64,000 bases of DNA from Betaproteobacteria bacterium (lineage in GTDB: Bacteria > Pseudomonadota > Gammaproteobacteria > Burkholderiales > Burkholderiaceae_E): positions 1 to 64,000 of the forward strand of contig JAGWVN010000002.1 of NCBI GenBank assembly GCA_018970865.1, read 5' to 3'. This document shows, piece after piece, positions 27,165 through 36,220 of the stretch. The position numbers were made by a program, and so were the translations under genes. Numbering within the stretch: the first letter of the stretch is position 1; every line of letters starts with the position of its first letter. The notes under the pieces were generated by a model. That model saw nothing but the letters and a program-made list of their open reading frames with translations. It made no database searches and was not told where the DNA came from.

Positions 27165-28589
27165 GTGTTCGCCGTGTCGTCGAATCCCTGCGTCCCGCGA
27201 CCCGCGGTCACCGGTACGGTCAGGGGCGCGCCTGCCCCGGCCGGCGCGGGGAACGGCCGGCGCGCGTGCGCGCGCCCTCGCCGGCAGGCCGGCGTGGTCC
27301 TGGTGCTGTGCCTCGCGCTCCTGCTGCTCGGCGCGCTCGGTCTGCATCTGTCGTTCGCGGCCGGCCGGGCCTTCACCCAGCGCGAACGGCTCGACGCCGC
27401 CGCTGATGCCGCGGCCTACAGCGCCGCGCTGTGGCAGGCCCGCGTGCTCAACTACCAGGCGCTCGCCAATCGGGCCATCGTCGCCCACGAGGTGGCGATC
27501 GCCCAGGCGGTCACGCTCGCCTCCTGGGCGCGGTACATCGCCCGGTTCAGCCAGACGGCTTCGGTGCTGGCCGCCCCCTGGCCGCCGGTGGCGGGGGTGC
27601 TCGCCGCGGTGCAGGATGCCGCGGGGGTCGTCACCGAGATCACCGAGCAGGTCGCGGGCGAGGAGGTGGCCGTGCGCAGCGCCGACAGCCGCCTGCTGGC
27701 CGCCGGGCAGGAGTTCCTGCAGCTCTCGGTTGGCGGCTTTGCGGCCAGCGCGATTGCCAACGAGATCGTGCGCTCGGCAGACCCCCGCTTCTTCGCCTTC
27801 ACGCTGCCGCTGCCGGGTTCGGTGGTGCCCACACGGCGCCTCGCCGGTGACGATCGGGCGCGGCTCTTCGAGGTGGTCCGGCGCTCGCTCGATGACTTCG
27901 TGCTCGGCCCGCGCGGGCTTGACCTGCCCCTGTACCTGCTGCCCAGCCCCTGCTTCGGCAGTCCCGGCGCCGGGTGGTCGGCGTGGTTCAGCGCGCTGCG
28001 CAAGCGCGGCGGCACGGCCATGGCGCCCACCCTCGAGCGTTGGGAGGCGGCCGACACCCTGTCGCTGCACACCCACCTGCCTCAGCGGGGTTGGTTCGGC
28101 TGGTTCCTGGGCTGCCGTCAGGCAGAGGTGCTGCCGCTCGCCTGGGGCGCGGCCGAAGCCGCCTCCCCCCAGACCGGCCTGCTCGCGGGCGATCCCGGTC
28201 AGGTGCGCGAGAACCCCGCCGCCGCGGCGCTCGCCGAGCAGACCCTTGGCGCGAGCCCGATCGCCGGCATGTCCGCCTATCCCGGTTTGCCGGTGGTTCG
28301 CGAGCTCGATCAGGCCGCCCTGAGCGACCCCCGCTTTCCCGTGGCCCGGCTCGCGGTGCTGGCGCGCGCCCCGGCTGCTGTCGGACGCGGCGCGGGTCGT
28401 CTGGCGCTGCCCTCCGGCGAAAGCGGGGGCCATGTCTGGTCGCTGGCCTCGGCCGAGGTCTTCTTCCGCCGGCCGCCAGGCGAACCCTCCCGCATTGAAT
28501 ATGCCAGCCTGTTCAGTCCCTACTGGCAGGCGCGGCTCGTCGAACCCTCGGCGCCCGAGCGCGCGGTGGCGGCTGGCTATGCCCGGTGA
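27165..28589 (+). CDS. TadG/TadE-like pilus assembly protein
   Basis: About 474 residues from a GTG start. A basic N-terminus is followed by a single hydrophobic helix (QAGVVLVLCLALLLLGALGL, near residues 41-60) and then AADAAAYSAALWQARVLNYQ, the pattern of TadE/TadG-like proteins. The remainder is a large extracytoplasmic region with no recognised enzyme motif. It probably acts as a pseudopilin or anchoring component of the Tad machine. The start is uncertain because no strong ribosome-binding site is visible; the hydrophobic segment fixes only the minimum extent. It overlaps the next gene by 11 bp. Confidence 0.75.
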   Translation: MFAVSSNPCVPRPAVTGTVRGAPAPAGAGNGRRACARPRRQAGVVLVLCLALLLLGALGLHLSFAAGRAFTQRERLDAAADAAAYSAALWQARVLNYQALANRAIVAHEVAIAQAVTLASWARYIARFSQTASVLAAPWPPVAGVLAAVQDAAGVVTEITEQVAGEEVAVRSADSRLLAAGQEFLQLSVGGFAASAIANEIVRSADPRFFAFTLPLPGSVVPTRRLAGDDRARLFEVVRRSLDDFVLGPRGLDLPLYLLPSPCFGSPGAGWSAWFSALRKRGGTAMAPTLERWEAADTLSLHTHLPQRGWFGWFLGCRQAEVLPLAWGAAEAASPQTGLLAGDPGQVRENPAAAALAEQTLGASPIAGMSAYPGLPVVRELDQAALSDPRFPVARLAVLARAPAAVGRGAGRLALPSGESGGHVWSLASAEVFFRRPPGEPSRIEYASLFSPYWQARLVEPSAPERAVAAGYAR

Positions 28590-29421
28590 ACCGCGTTCGT
28601 CCCGGCAGCTCGCGCCCCGGCAGCGCGGGCAGGCCCTCGTCGAGTCCCTGGTGGCTCTGCTGGCCCTGGTGCCGCTGCTGCTGGCCATCGTCTGGCTGGG
28701 CAAGGTGGTGGGGCTGCGCCAGTCGGTCATCCAGGCCAGCCGCCTGGTGGCCTTCGAATGCACGGTCCGCCTGCCAGTCTGTGACCATCCCGAGGGCGCC
28801 GCGCTCCTTGCCCGTGAGGCCCGGGCGCGGGTGTTCGCGCCCACGGATGCGCCGGTGCGCAGCCCGGTGGCCGACTACGGCCCGCTCGATCCCTTCCTGG
28901 CGCGTGGCAGCGGGCGGGCGGGCGCCACCGCCCCGGAGGCGGTGTCGGTGAACATCGCGGCCCGCCGCTTCGATGCCGGATTGAATGTCGCGCTCGCGCG
29001 GCCGGCGGACGATCTGCCGCCCCTGGCCTGGTTGTCGGCGGTGGCCGGGCCGGCGCGGTTCGGTCATGAAATCACTGACGGCCTTCGGGTGGCCACCGTG
29101 AAGGCCTCGCTGCCGCTGGCGGGGGGTCCGTGGCGGGACACGGTCAGGGTGTCCCTGTCGGCCGATACTGCCGTGCTGTCCGGCGCCTGGCAGGCCATCG
29201 GGCCGCGCGGCGCGCATCCCGACCATCTCGAGAACCGGGTCCGCTCCGGCGCGCAGCTGCATGCGGTCTACGAGACCGCGGTCGGCCTGCGTTATGCGCC
29301 AGTGCTTGGTCTGCTCAGCCTGATGGGCGGCATCGGACTCGAACCGCGCGCGGGCGGCTTTCGTCACGGCGTGTTCGATGTCGATGTGGTGCCGCTCGAT
29401 CGCATCGGGAGCGCGCCGTGA
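28579..29421 (+). CDS. TadE-like pseudopilin
   Basis: A 280-residue protein. The start RQRGQALVESLVALLALVPL has the TadE-type motif G-QALVE before a single transmembrane helix, which resembles a prepilin cleavage site. The rest is periplasmic and of unknown fold. Its ATG overlaps the end of the preceding gene and its stop overlaps the GTG of the next one, showing tight translational coupling in the Tad operon. Confidence 0.78.
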   Translation: MPGEPRSSRQLAPRQRGQALVESLVALLALVPLLLAIVWLGKVVGLRQSVIQASRLVAFECTVRLPVCDHPEGAALLAREARARVFAPTDAPVRSPVADYGPLDPFLARGSGRAGATAPEAVSVNIAARRFDAGLNVALARPADDLPPLAWLSAVAGPARFGHEITDGLRVATVKASLPLAGGPWRDTVRVSLSADTAVLSGAWQAIGPRGAHPDHLENRVRSGAQLHAVYETAVGLRYAPVLGLLSLMGGIGLEPRAGGFRHGVFDVDVVPLDRIGSAP

Positions 29422-30161
29422 GCCGGGTGGGTACGGTCCTGCTTTCGTTGTCGGCCGTGCTCGCGGCGTTCGCGGCGAGCGCCGCGGTGGCGCAAGGCCT
29501 CCCGCCGCCGCTGCCCGCGCTGGCCGATCTCTCGCTGCCGACGCCGATCCGCATCGCGCGGGTCATGGACGATGCCCGGATCGATGGCCGCGTCGCGTCG
29601 GTGCTCGGACTGCGTTCACCCTGGCCGTGCCCGCAGACCCAGGCACTGGTGCAGTCCCGTTGGCGGTCCACCTGGCCGGTGCCCTTGATCCGCGCCGATG
29701 TCGACGGCTGGCTGACGCTGTCGGCGGCATTTCGCGATGGCCTCCTCAGCGCGCAATGGCGCGCGACGCCTGCCGGTGGTTGCGATGGCTTCCTCTCGCG
29801 CTGGTCGCTCGCCGCGTCAACGCAGCCGGCCCCGCGTGCCGTGGCGTCATCGCCCTGGCCGGGCGCGCCGGTGTCGGCGCGATGGCTGGGTCGGACCGAC
29901 TCCGGCGCGGGCGACCGCCGGCAGTCCACCTGGCTGGTGCGCGATGACCGGCCTCTCGAACGGGCCTTGCCCGAGTGGCGACGCTGGCTGCTGCAGGCCG
30001 GTTGGCGTCTGCGCCCCGACTTCCAATTCGATCCGGCCGATCCCAGCGCCGGTGTGCTGCTTGCCGGGGAGCGATCCCGCTCCGCCGAGGTCGGTCTGCT
30101 GTTGCGGCCAAGGCAACAGGCCACCGAGCTCGTTCTCATCATTCAGGGAGATCCCGCATGA
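29418..30161 (+). CDS. Secreted protein of unknown function in the Tad locus
   Basis: A 247-residue protein beginning with GTG inside a GTGA overlap. It has a Sec signal peptide (hydrophobic core TVLLSLSAVLAAFAASA, probable cleavage after AVA) and a mature part rich in arginine and tryptophan. There are two cysteines in the mature chain, possibly a disulfide. I recognise no domain. Its place between the TadE-like and second Flp-like genes implies a periplasmic pilus-assembly role, but function is unknown. Confidence 0.7.
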   Translation: MSRVGTVLLSLSAVLAAFAASAAVAQGLPPPLPALADLSLPTPIRIARVMDDARIDGRVASVLGLRSPWPCPQTQALVQSRWRSTWPVPLIRADVDGWLTLSAAFRDGLLSAQWRATPAGGCDGFLSRWSLAASTQPAPRAVASSPWPGAPVSARWLGRTDSGAGDRRQSTWLVRDDRPLERALPEWRRWLLQAGWRLRPDFQFDPADPSAGVLLAGERSRSAEVGLLLRPRQQATELVLIIQGDPA

Positions 30162-30391
30162 CTTGTCCGCAAGCGCGCGCAATTGCGCCGCGCCTTTCCC
30201 CGCCAGCCCCGCGCCCATTCATCCGCCAGGGCGCACGCCGCGCGCGAGGTCAGGCTGCGATCGAATATCTCGTCCTGCTGCTGCTGGTCGGCATCAGCCT
30301 GGGGCTGGGCGCCGGCGGCCCGCTTGGCGCCCTCTGGCAGTCGCTTCTCACCCATCACGCGCGGCTCACCGACGCCGTGTCCCGTCCATGA
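30158..30391 (+). CDS. Second Flp-like small prepilin
   Basis: A 77-residue protein. A basic leader ends RRARG and is followed by QAAIEYLVLLLLVGISLGLG, again with glycine -1, glutamate +5 and tyrosine +6, the Flp signature. It differs from the first pilin in having a longer leader and a very short C-terminal tail. It is joined by ATGA overlaps to genes on both sides, unlike the first pilin with its own ribosome-binding site. That suggests lower expression and a minor-pilin role. Confidence 0.8.
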   Translation: MTCPQARAIAPRLSPPAPRPFIRQGARRARGQAAIEYLVLLLLVGISLGLGAGGPLGALWQSLLTHHARLTDAVSRP

Positions 30392-31413
30392 GCCCCCGTT
30401 GGCAGAGCGGCGCGCGCGCCCTGGCCGCGGGTTCGCTGGGCTGGGCCCAGCGTCACCGGCAGTGGCTCCTGCTCGGTGGCGCGCTCGTACTGGGCACCGT
30501 CGCGGCGCTGGTGGCCCGCTCGTACATCGAGGGCCAGGTCGCGCTGGAGCGACAGCGCCTTCAGCCGGCGGGCGAGACCGTGCCGGTGGTGGTTGCGCGG
30601 CGCGACCTGCCGCGCGGCGAGACCGTGAGCCCGGCCACCATGGCGGTGCGCGAGATTCCGAGGGAATACCTGGTCGGGGGAACGGTATCGCCGGAGCGCT
30701 TTGACGCCCTGAGCGGCGCGCGCCTGGCAACTGCGATGCGCGCCGGCGAGCCGTTGCTGCAAAGCGGCGTGGAGGGCGCCGAAAACGGCGGCTTCGCCGC
30801 CCGGGTGCCCGCCGGCGTGCGGGCCTTCACCGTGGTGGTCGACGAGGTGAATTCCCTCTCGGGCATGCTCCAGCCGGGCGATCGCATCGACCTGCTGCTC
30901 AGTGCCCGTCCGCCGTCGGGCCCGGGCGCTGCCCAGCCACCTGAGATCACCCGGGCCCTGCTCCAGGATGTCAGGGTCCTGGCCACCGGGCGCCAGTTCA
31001 GGCCCGGTGCCGATGAACGCGGCGCGGCGCGCAGCTTCGGCGCGATCACCGTCGAGGTCACGCCAGCCCAGGCGCAGCGCCTGGTGATCGCGCAACGCAT
31101 CGGCCGTCTCAGCGCCACCCTGCGCAATCCCGATGATCGCGCGCCGGTGCCGGCCACCAGCGTCGACGCCTGGTCGGTGCTCGGTCTGCCCCCGCCCGCG
31201 CCGGCGGAGCGCGCGGCAGCCACGCCACGCGGCGCGGAACTGATCGTCGGCGGTCAGGGCGCGATCAAGACCCTCCGATCGCCCGACCCGTCACCCGCGG
31301 GGGCAGCCGGGCCCCTGATGCCCTCACCCCCCCTGGCTCTCCTGCCCGGCATCGCGCCGGATGCCGTCACCCCCAACCTGCCGGGCGCTGCCGCGCCGGC
31401 CAGACAGCCATGA
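30388..31413 (+). CDS. cpaB: Tad pilus assembly protein CpaB/RcpC
   Basis: A 341-residue protein with an N-terminal transmembrane helix (about residues 25-50) and a periplasmic SAF-type domain (VPVVVARRDLPRGETVSPAT, then RLATAMRAGEPLL). A second conserved region follows (GVRAFTVVVDEVNSLSGML and PGDRIDLLLSA). This is the CpaB/RcpC signature; the protein links the secretin to the inner-membrane machine. The C-terminal 70 residues are proline/alanine rich. ATGA overlaps join it to the pilin before and the secretin after. Confidence 0.9.
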   Translation: MSPRWQSGARALAAGSLGWAQRHRQWLLLGGALVLGTVAALVARSYIEGQVALERQRLQPAGETVPVVVARRDLPRGETVSPATMAVREIPREYLVGGTVSPERFDALSGARLATAMRAGEPLLQSGVEGAENGGFAARVPAGVRAFTVVVDEVNSLSGMLQPGDRIDLLLSARPPSGPGAAQPPEITRALLQDVRVLATGRQFRPGADERGAARSFGAITVEVTPAQAQRLVIAQRIGRLSATLRNPDDRAPVPATSVDAWSVLGLPPPAPAERAAATPRGAELIVGGQGAIKTLRSPDPSPAGAAGPLMPSPPLALLPGIAPDAVTPNLPGAAAPARQP

Positions 31414-32726
31414 CCCGCCTTCTTCGATGTCTTGCCTGGTCCGTCGCGCTGGCCTCCTGCGCGCCGGTGCCCGCCCTGGCCAACGAACCCGTCGCGCTCA
31501 CCCTCTATGTCGGTCAGGCCCGGGTGCTCGACGAACCTGGCGTGCGCCGCATCGTCATCGGCAACGGCAAGGTCGTGCAGGCCACCGCGCTCGATGAGCG
31601 CCAGGTACTGGTGATCCCCGAGGCGCCTGGTCAGAGCACGCTGCATCTGTGGGGCGCCGCCGGGCCCGAGAAGCCTTTCGTGATCACGGTGCTGCCGGCC
31701 GATGTCGGTCGTCTGGTGAGCGAGGTTCGCGCCCTGCTGGGCGAGGCGCCCAACCTGCGGGTGCGGCCGCTGGGCGACAAGCTGCTGCTCGAGGGCGAGA
31801 ACCTCGGCGAGGACCAGGTGGCGAGGCTGGCCGAGGTGGTCCGCCGCTATCCGCAGGTGGTCAATCTCACCAGCAAGGTCGGGGCCGAGCGGATGATCGC
31901 CATGGATGTGCGCATGGTCGAGATCCGGCGTGACTCTCTCGAGAATGTCGGCGTGCGCTGGAACCCGAGCGCCGCGGGTCCCACCTTCGGCGTGCTGGGT
32001 GACCTCAAGCGCAACCCCGCCTTCACGCCCGGCGGCAGCGCAGCGAGCGTCGAGGGTCTGGACATCCGCCCGCGAGTGGCGCCCTTCGCCTCGATGCTCG
32101 GGATCGCATCGTCGTTCGCCTCGGTGATCAACCTGCTGGTCCAGCGCGGTGAGGCCACCATCCTCGCCGAGCCGAGTCTGTCATGCCGCAGCGGGGGCTC
32201 GGCGCGATTTTTGGCCGGCGGCGAGCTGCCCATCCCGTACTCCACCGGGCTGGGCAACACCAGCGTGGTCTTCAAGGAATACGGGGTGAAATTCGATGTC
32301 AGCCCCACGGCGAACAGCGCCGGCGTGATCGCGGCGCGCATCGCCACCGAGATCTCCGCGGTGAACTTCGATGTCCAGGTGAAGGACATCCCCGGCATCT
32401 CCAAGCGCCGCGCCGAGACCGAGGTGAACCTGCGCGAGAACGAGACCCTCGTGATCGCCGGCCTGCTGGCCGACGAAAGCACCCGCAGCGTCGACCAGGT
32501 GCCCGCGCTGGGCGATCTGCCTGTGCTGGGCCGGCTGTTCCGCTCGCGTGCCTTTCGTGATCGTCAGACCGAGCTGGTGGTCTTCATCACGCCGCGTTTC
32601 GTCGGCGGCGTGGCCGAGGCGCCCGAGCGCGACGCCGCCGGCGATCTCGATGCCGCCCGCCGCAAGGCCGCCACGGTCCGCGAGCGGGCCGATTGGGCGC
32701 GCGAGCGCTCGCGCTTTGTGGAGTGA
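31410..32726 (+). CDS. cpaC: Tad pilus secretin CpaC/RcpA
   Basis: A 438-residue outer-membrane secretin. An N-terminal signal is followed by a pilus/N-terminal domain (LYVGQARVLDEPGVRRIVIG), a BON-like segment and the secretin core with VQRGEATILAEPSL, GGELPIPY and the C-terminal ENETLVIAGLLADES and LGDLPVLGRLFRS. The signal contains LASC, which fits a lipobox, so the mature protein could be a lipoprotein or be cut after ALA a few residues later. It forms the pore for the pilus. It overlaps cpaB by 4 bp. Confidence 0.93.
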   Translation: MTRLLRCLAWSVALASCAPVPALANEPVALTLYVGQARVLDEPGVRRIVIGNGKVVQATALDERQVLVIPEAPGQSTLHLWGAAGPEKPFVITVLPADVGRLVSEVRALLGEAPNLRVRPLGDKLLLEGENLGEDQVARLAEVVRRYPQVVNLTSKVGAERMIAMDVRMVEIRRDSLENVGVRWNPSAAGPTFGVLGDLKRNPAFTPGGSAASVEGLDIRPRVAPFASMLGIASSFASVINLLVQRGEATILAEPSLSCRSGGSARFLAGGELPIPYSTGLGNTSVVFKEYGVKFDVSPTANSAGVIAARIATEISAVNFDVQVKDIPGISKRRAETEVNLRENETLVIAGLLADESTRSVDQVPALGDLPVLGRLFRSRAFRDRQTELVVFITPRFVGGVAEAPERDAAGDLDAARRKAATVRERADWARERSRFVE

Positions 32727-32730
32727 ACCG

Positions 32731-34386
32731 ATGCTGATGCTCGTGATCGAGGCTGATGGTCAGGCGCCCCGGCGGGTGAGCATCGAACAGCTCCCCTGCC
32801 GGATCGGACGCCGTCGTGACAACGCCGTGGTGCTCGACAGCTGGCGGGTGGCGCGGGTCCACGCCGAGATTCACGCCATGGAGCACGGCGTGCGCCTGGT
32901 CGATGCCGGGGCGCTCACCGGTACCTGGGTGAACGGCGAGCGCATCGTGGAGTTCGGTCCGGTCGATCCTGCTGACGAGATCGTCATCGGGGGATTTCGT
33001 CTGAGGGTGATCGCAGCCGTGCCCGCTGCGCTCCTGACGCCGCAGGCGCCCGAGGCCGACGCGGTGTCCTCGACCGAAGAGCCGTGCATGTCGCCCCTGG
33101 CTGGGCACGCATCCGAACCGCCCAGGGCCGAGGGTGCCGCGCCGGTCGACGATCCCGGCAGGGCCTGGCGCGTGCTGTTGCACCATCGGCTGCTGCAGAC
33201 CATCGATCTGCGCCGAAAGGATGTCCGGCGGCTCTCGGCCGGTCAATTGCGGGCCGAGGCCAGGGCCTTGCTCGAGGAACTGATCGCCAACGAGCCGGCG
33301 GTGCCGCCGACGCTCGATCGGGCGCGGTTGATCGACGAAACGCTCGACGAGGTGGTTGGTCTGGGCCCGCTGGAGCGCCTCATGGCCGATCCGCTGGTGA
33401 GCGAGATCATGGTCAACAGCGCCACCGAGATCTTCGTCGAGCGGGGGGGCCGCCTTCAGCCCGCCCGATGCAGCTTCAGCAGCGAGGCCGCCGTGCATGC
33501 GGTCATTGAACGCATCGTCGCGCCGCTCGGACGGCGCATCGACGAGAGCTCTCCCATGGTCGATGCCCGACTGCCCGACGGCTCGCGCGTGAATGCGGTG
33601 ATCCCGCCGCTGGCGGTCAAGGGCTGCGCGCTCACCATCCGGCGCTTCGGGCGACAGGCCCTGCGTCCGGAAGACCTGATCCGGCTCGGCTCGGCCGATG
33701 CCCGGATGCTCGGCTTCCTGCGGCAGTGCATCCGAGCGCGCCGCAACCTCGTCATTGCCGGTGGCACCGGTTCGGGCAAGACCACGCTGCTCAACCTGCT
33801 CGCCGGTTTCATCGATCCGGGCGAGCGCCTGGTCACCATCGAAGACGCCGCCGAGCTCTCGCTCGACCATCCCAACCTGGTGCGGCTGGAGGCCCGGCCG
33901 GCCAATGCCGAGGGCCGCGGTCAGGTGGCCATCCGCGACCTGGTGCGCAACGCGCTGCGCATGCGGCCGGATCGCATCATCGTCGGCGAGTGCCGGGGCG
34001 GCGAAGCCCTCGACATGCTTCAGGCGATGAACACCGGCCATGAGGGGTCGCTCACCACCGTGCATGCCAACAGCGCACGCGACGCCATCGCGCGCCTGGA
34101 GACCATGGTCCTCATGGCGGGCATGGATCTGCCCCTGCCCGCGGTGCGCGAGCAGATCGCCTCGGGCATCCAGATCGTGGTGCAGCAGGCGCGGGCCGTC
34201 GATGGCAGCCGGCGCATCGTGGAGATCAGCGAGATCACCGGCAGCGAAGGTCCGCGCCTGCTCATGCAGCCGATTTTTCGCTACCGGCAGGGCCGCTTCG
34301 AGGACTGCGGGAACATGCCGCAGTTCTACGAGCGCATCGGACTGCCGCCGGCGTCCTTCCATGCCGTGGAACGGGAGCTGCCATGA
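32731..34386 (+). CDS. cpaF: FHA domain-CpaF (TadA) pilus secretion ATPase fusion
   Basis: A 551-residue protein. Residues about 15-95 form an FHA domain with the family marks IGR, RVHAEI and TWVNGE, which normally binds phosphothreonine peptides. A linker (about 97-140) leads to a CpaF/TadA-type ATPase beginning near HHRLLQTIDL. It has Walker A GGTGSGKTT (about 344-352), the Asp box and VGECRGGEALDML. The ATPase is full length and powers Flp pilus assembly. FHA fusion is unusual for CpaF and suggests phosphorylation-dependent recruitment. No serine/threonine kinase lies in the window. The start at 32731 has a GGAG site. Confidence 0.92.
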   Translation: MLMLVIEADGQAPRRVSIEQLPCRIGRRRDNAVVLDSWRVARVHAEIHAMEHGVRLVDAGALTGTWVNGERIVEFGPVDPADEIVIGGFRLRVIAAVPAALLTPQAPEADAVSSTEEPCMSPLAGHASEPPRAEGAAPVDDPGRAWRVLLHHRLLQTIDLRRKDVRRLSAGQLRAEARALLEELIANEPAVPPTLDRARLIDETLDEVVGLGPLERLMADPLVSEIMVNSATEIFVERGGRLQPARCSFSSEAAVHAVIERIVAPLGRRIDESSPMVDARLPDGSRVNAVIPPLAVKGCALTIRRFGRQALRPEDLIRLGSADARMLGFLRQCIRARRNLVIAGGTGSGKTTLLNLLAGFIDPGERLVTIEDAAELSLDHPNLVRLEARPANAEGRGQVAIRDLVRNALRMRPDRIIVGECRGGEALDMLQAMNTGHEGSLTTVHANSARDAIARLETMVLMAGMDLPLPAVREQIASGIQIVVQQARAVDGSRRIVEISEITGSEGPRLLMQPIFRYRQGRFEDCGNMPQFYERIGLPPASFHAVERELP

Positions 34387-35273
34387 GCGACGCGATGGTC
34401 TCGCAGTGGGCCCAGGCTGCCATCTGGCAGCCCACGCTGATGGCAGCCTGCATCGGCATCGCCGTGGTCTGTGCCACCTTGCTGATCGGACATCTGCTGG
34501 CCCGGGTCTGGCCGGCCTACCGTCGCCGCTTCATGCACGGGGTCACTCGGCAGCTGCAGCGTGCGCACCTGTATGTCGATGCCAGTCGTCTGCTCGCCTT
34601 GAATATCGGGCTCGCGGGGGCGAGCACGCTGGCCGTGCTGGCGATCAGCGGCAGCCTTCTGCTGGCAACGGTGTGCGCGCTGGGCTGCGGCTTTCTTCCG
34701 CGCGGCGTGCTCTGGTGGCTGCGTCATCGCCGATCGGCGGCGCTGCGCCAGCAGTTGCCCGACATCGCCATGTTGCTGGCCGGTGGTCTGCGGGCGGGCA
34801 TGAGCCTGAACCAGTCGCTCGGCCAGGCCGCGGCCGAGGTGCCCGCACCCTTCCGGCAGGAGCTCGAGCTCATGTTGCGCGAGCAACGCCTGGGCGCGAG
34901 TTTCGACGCTGCGCTGGCGGGTCTGGAGCGTCGGGTGCCGCTGGAAGAGACGCTGTTGCTGTGCGCCGCGCTGCGCATCAGCCGCCACACCGGCGGCCAT
35001 CTCGCCCAGACGCTCGAGGCGCTGGCCGATGCCCTGCGCCGCAAGATCGCCCTCGAAGGCAAGATCCGCTCGCTCACCGCGCAGGGTCGCCTGCAGGGCT
35101 GGGCGATGGGTCTGCTGCCGGTAGTGTGCGCGCTGGCGCTGGCCATGATCGAGCCCGAGGCGATGGCCATGCTGATCAGCACTCCGCTGGGCTGGGCGAC
35201 CTGCGCCGTGCTGGTGCTCATGCAGGCTCTGGGCCTGCACGGGCTGCGACGCATCGTGAGCATCGATCCATGA
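34383..35273 (+). CDS. tadB: Tad inner-membrane platform protein TadB
   Basis: A 296-residue membrane protein with N-terminal helices (about 17-40 and 65-105), a cytoplasmic type II secretion F domain (LPDIAMLLAGGLRAGMSLNQ through ISRHTGGHLAQTLEALADAL), and C-terminal helices. This is the TadB half of the Tad platform, which works with CpaF. It overlaps cpaF and tadC by 4 bp each. Confidence 0.92.
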   Translation: MSDAMVSQWAQAAIWQPTLMAACIGIAVVCATLLIGHLLARVWPAYRRRFMHGVTRQLQRAHLYVDASRLLALNIGLAGASTLAVLAISGSLLLATVCALGCGFLPRGVLWWLRHRRSAALRQQLPDIAMLLAGGLRAGMSLNQSLGQAAAEVPAPFRQELELMLREQRLGASFDAALAGLERRVPLEETLLLCAALRISRHTGGHLAQTLEALADALRRKIALEGKIRSLTAQGRLQGWAMGLLPVVCALALAMIEPEAMAMLISTPLGWATCAVLVLMQALGLHGLRRIVSIDP

Positions 35274-36220
35274 GCGCGCTTGCCGTGATCATCCCGTCGC
35301 CCGGGGCCGGGCCGGTGGCGGGAACAGGACCCGATTCCTCCCTGACGCTCGCGGTGCTGTGCCTGGCCGGCGCGGTGGCCCTCGGCCTGGCCTGGCTGGT
35401 CGGCTTTCTGTCGGCGCGGCCGATCGTGAACCATCTGGTCGACGGGCCGCGTCCGCGGCTGCCGCTGTTCTGGCGGCTGGGCGCGCCGCTGATCGATCCG
35501 CTGGCTGCGCATCTGGCGCCCTGGCTGTCGGCTGCCACCCGCTTTCGGCTGGTCGAGCAGTTGCGCCGAGCCGGGCTCGATGTGGTGCTCGGTCCCGAGC
35601 GCTTCGTCGCCGGTCGGCTGCTCGCCGCGGGCCTGGGTGGCGGCTTCGCGGTGGTGCTCGCGCATCCGTTCGGTGGGCCGTCCCTGTTGCTGGTGGCCGC
35701 ATCGGTGGCGCTTGCGGGGCTCTTGCCGCGCACCTGGCTGGGTGACCTCATCCGCCGGCGCGAGCGCGCGGTGCTGCGCGAGCTGCCCTTCTATCTCGAT
35801 GTGATCACGCTCGCGGTCGAGGCGGGGCTGAACCTGGCCGCCGCGCTCGCGCAGGCCGCCGACAAGGGGCCGCCGGGTGCGCTGCGCGAGGAATTCGAGC
35901 GGGTGCTGCGCGATGTCCGCGCCGGTCGGCCGCGGGCCGACGCCTTGCGCGCCATGGCCGAGCGGCTCGCCCAGCCGGCGGTGGGCAGCCTGATTTCCTG
36001 CCTGATCGTGGCCGAGCAGCAGGGCGGGGCGCTCGGGCCGGTGCTTCGCGCCCAGGCCGAGCAGCGCCGCACCGAGCGCTTTCAGCGTGCCGAGAAGCTC
36101 GCCATGGAGGCGCCGGTGAAGATGCTCGCGCCGCTCCTGCTGTTCATCTTTCCCTGCACCTTCGCGGTCCTGCTGTTCCCGGTGGCCGCTCGCATGCTCA
36201 TGGAGGGCTGGCTGAAATGA
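35270..36220 (+). CDS. tadC: Tad inner-membrane platform protein TadC
   Basis: A 316-residue membrane protein with helices near residues 25-50 and 110-155, a type II secretion F domain (LPFYLDVITLAVEAGLNLAA through ISCLIVAEQQGGALGPVLRA) and a C-terminal helix pair. It pairs with TadB as the rotor or platform of the pilus assembly system. ATGA overlaps at both ends. Confidence 0.92.
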   Translation: MSALAVIIPSPGAGPVAGTGPDSSLTLAVLCLAGAVALGLAWLVGFLSARPIVNHLVDGPRPRLPLFWRLGAPLIDPLAAHLAPWLSAATRFRLVEQLRRAGLDVVLGPERFVAGRLLAAGLGGGFAVVLAHPFGGPSLLLVAASVALAGLLPRTWLGDLIRRRERAVLRELPFYLDVITLAVEAGLNLAAALAQAADKGPPGALREEFERVLRDVRAGRPRADALRAMAERLAQPAVGSLISCLIVAEQQGGALGPVLRAQAEQRRTERFQRAEKLAMEAPVKMLAPLLLFIFPCTFAVLLFPVAARMLMEGWLK

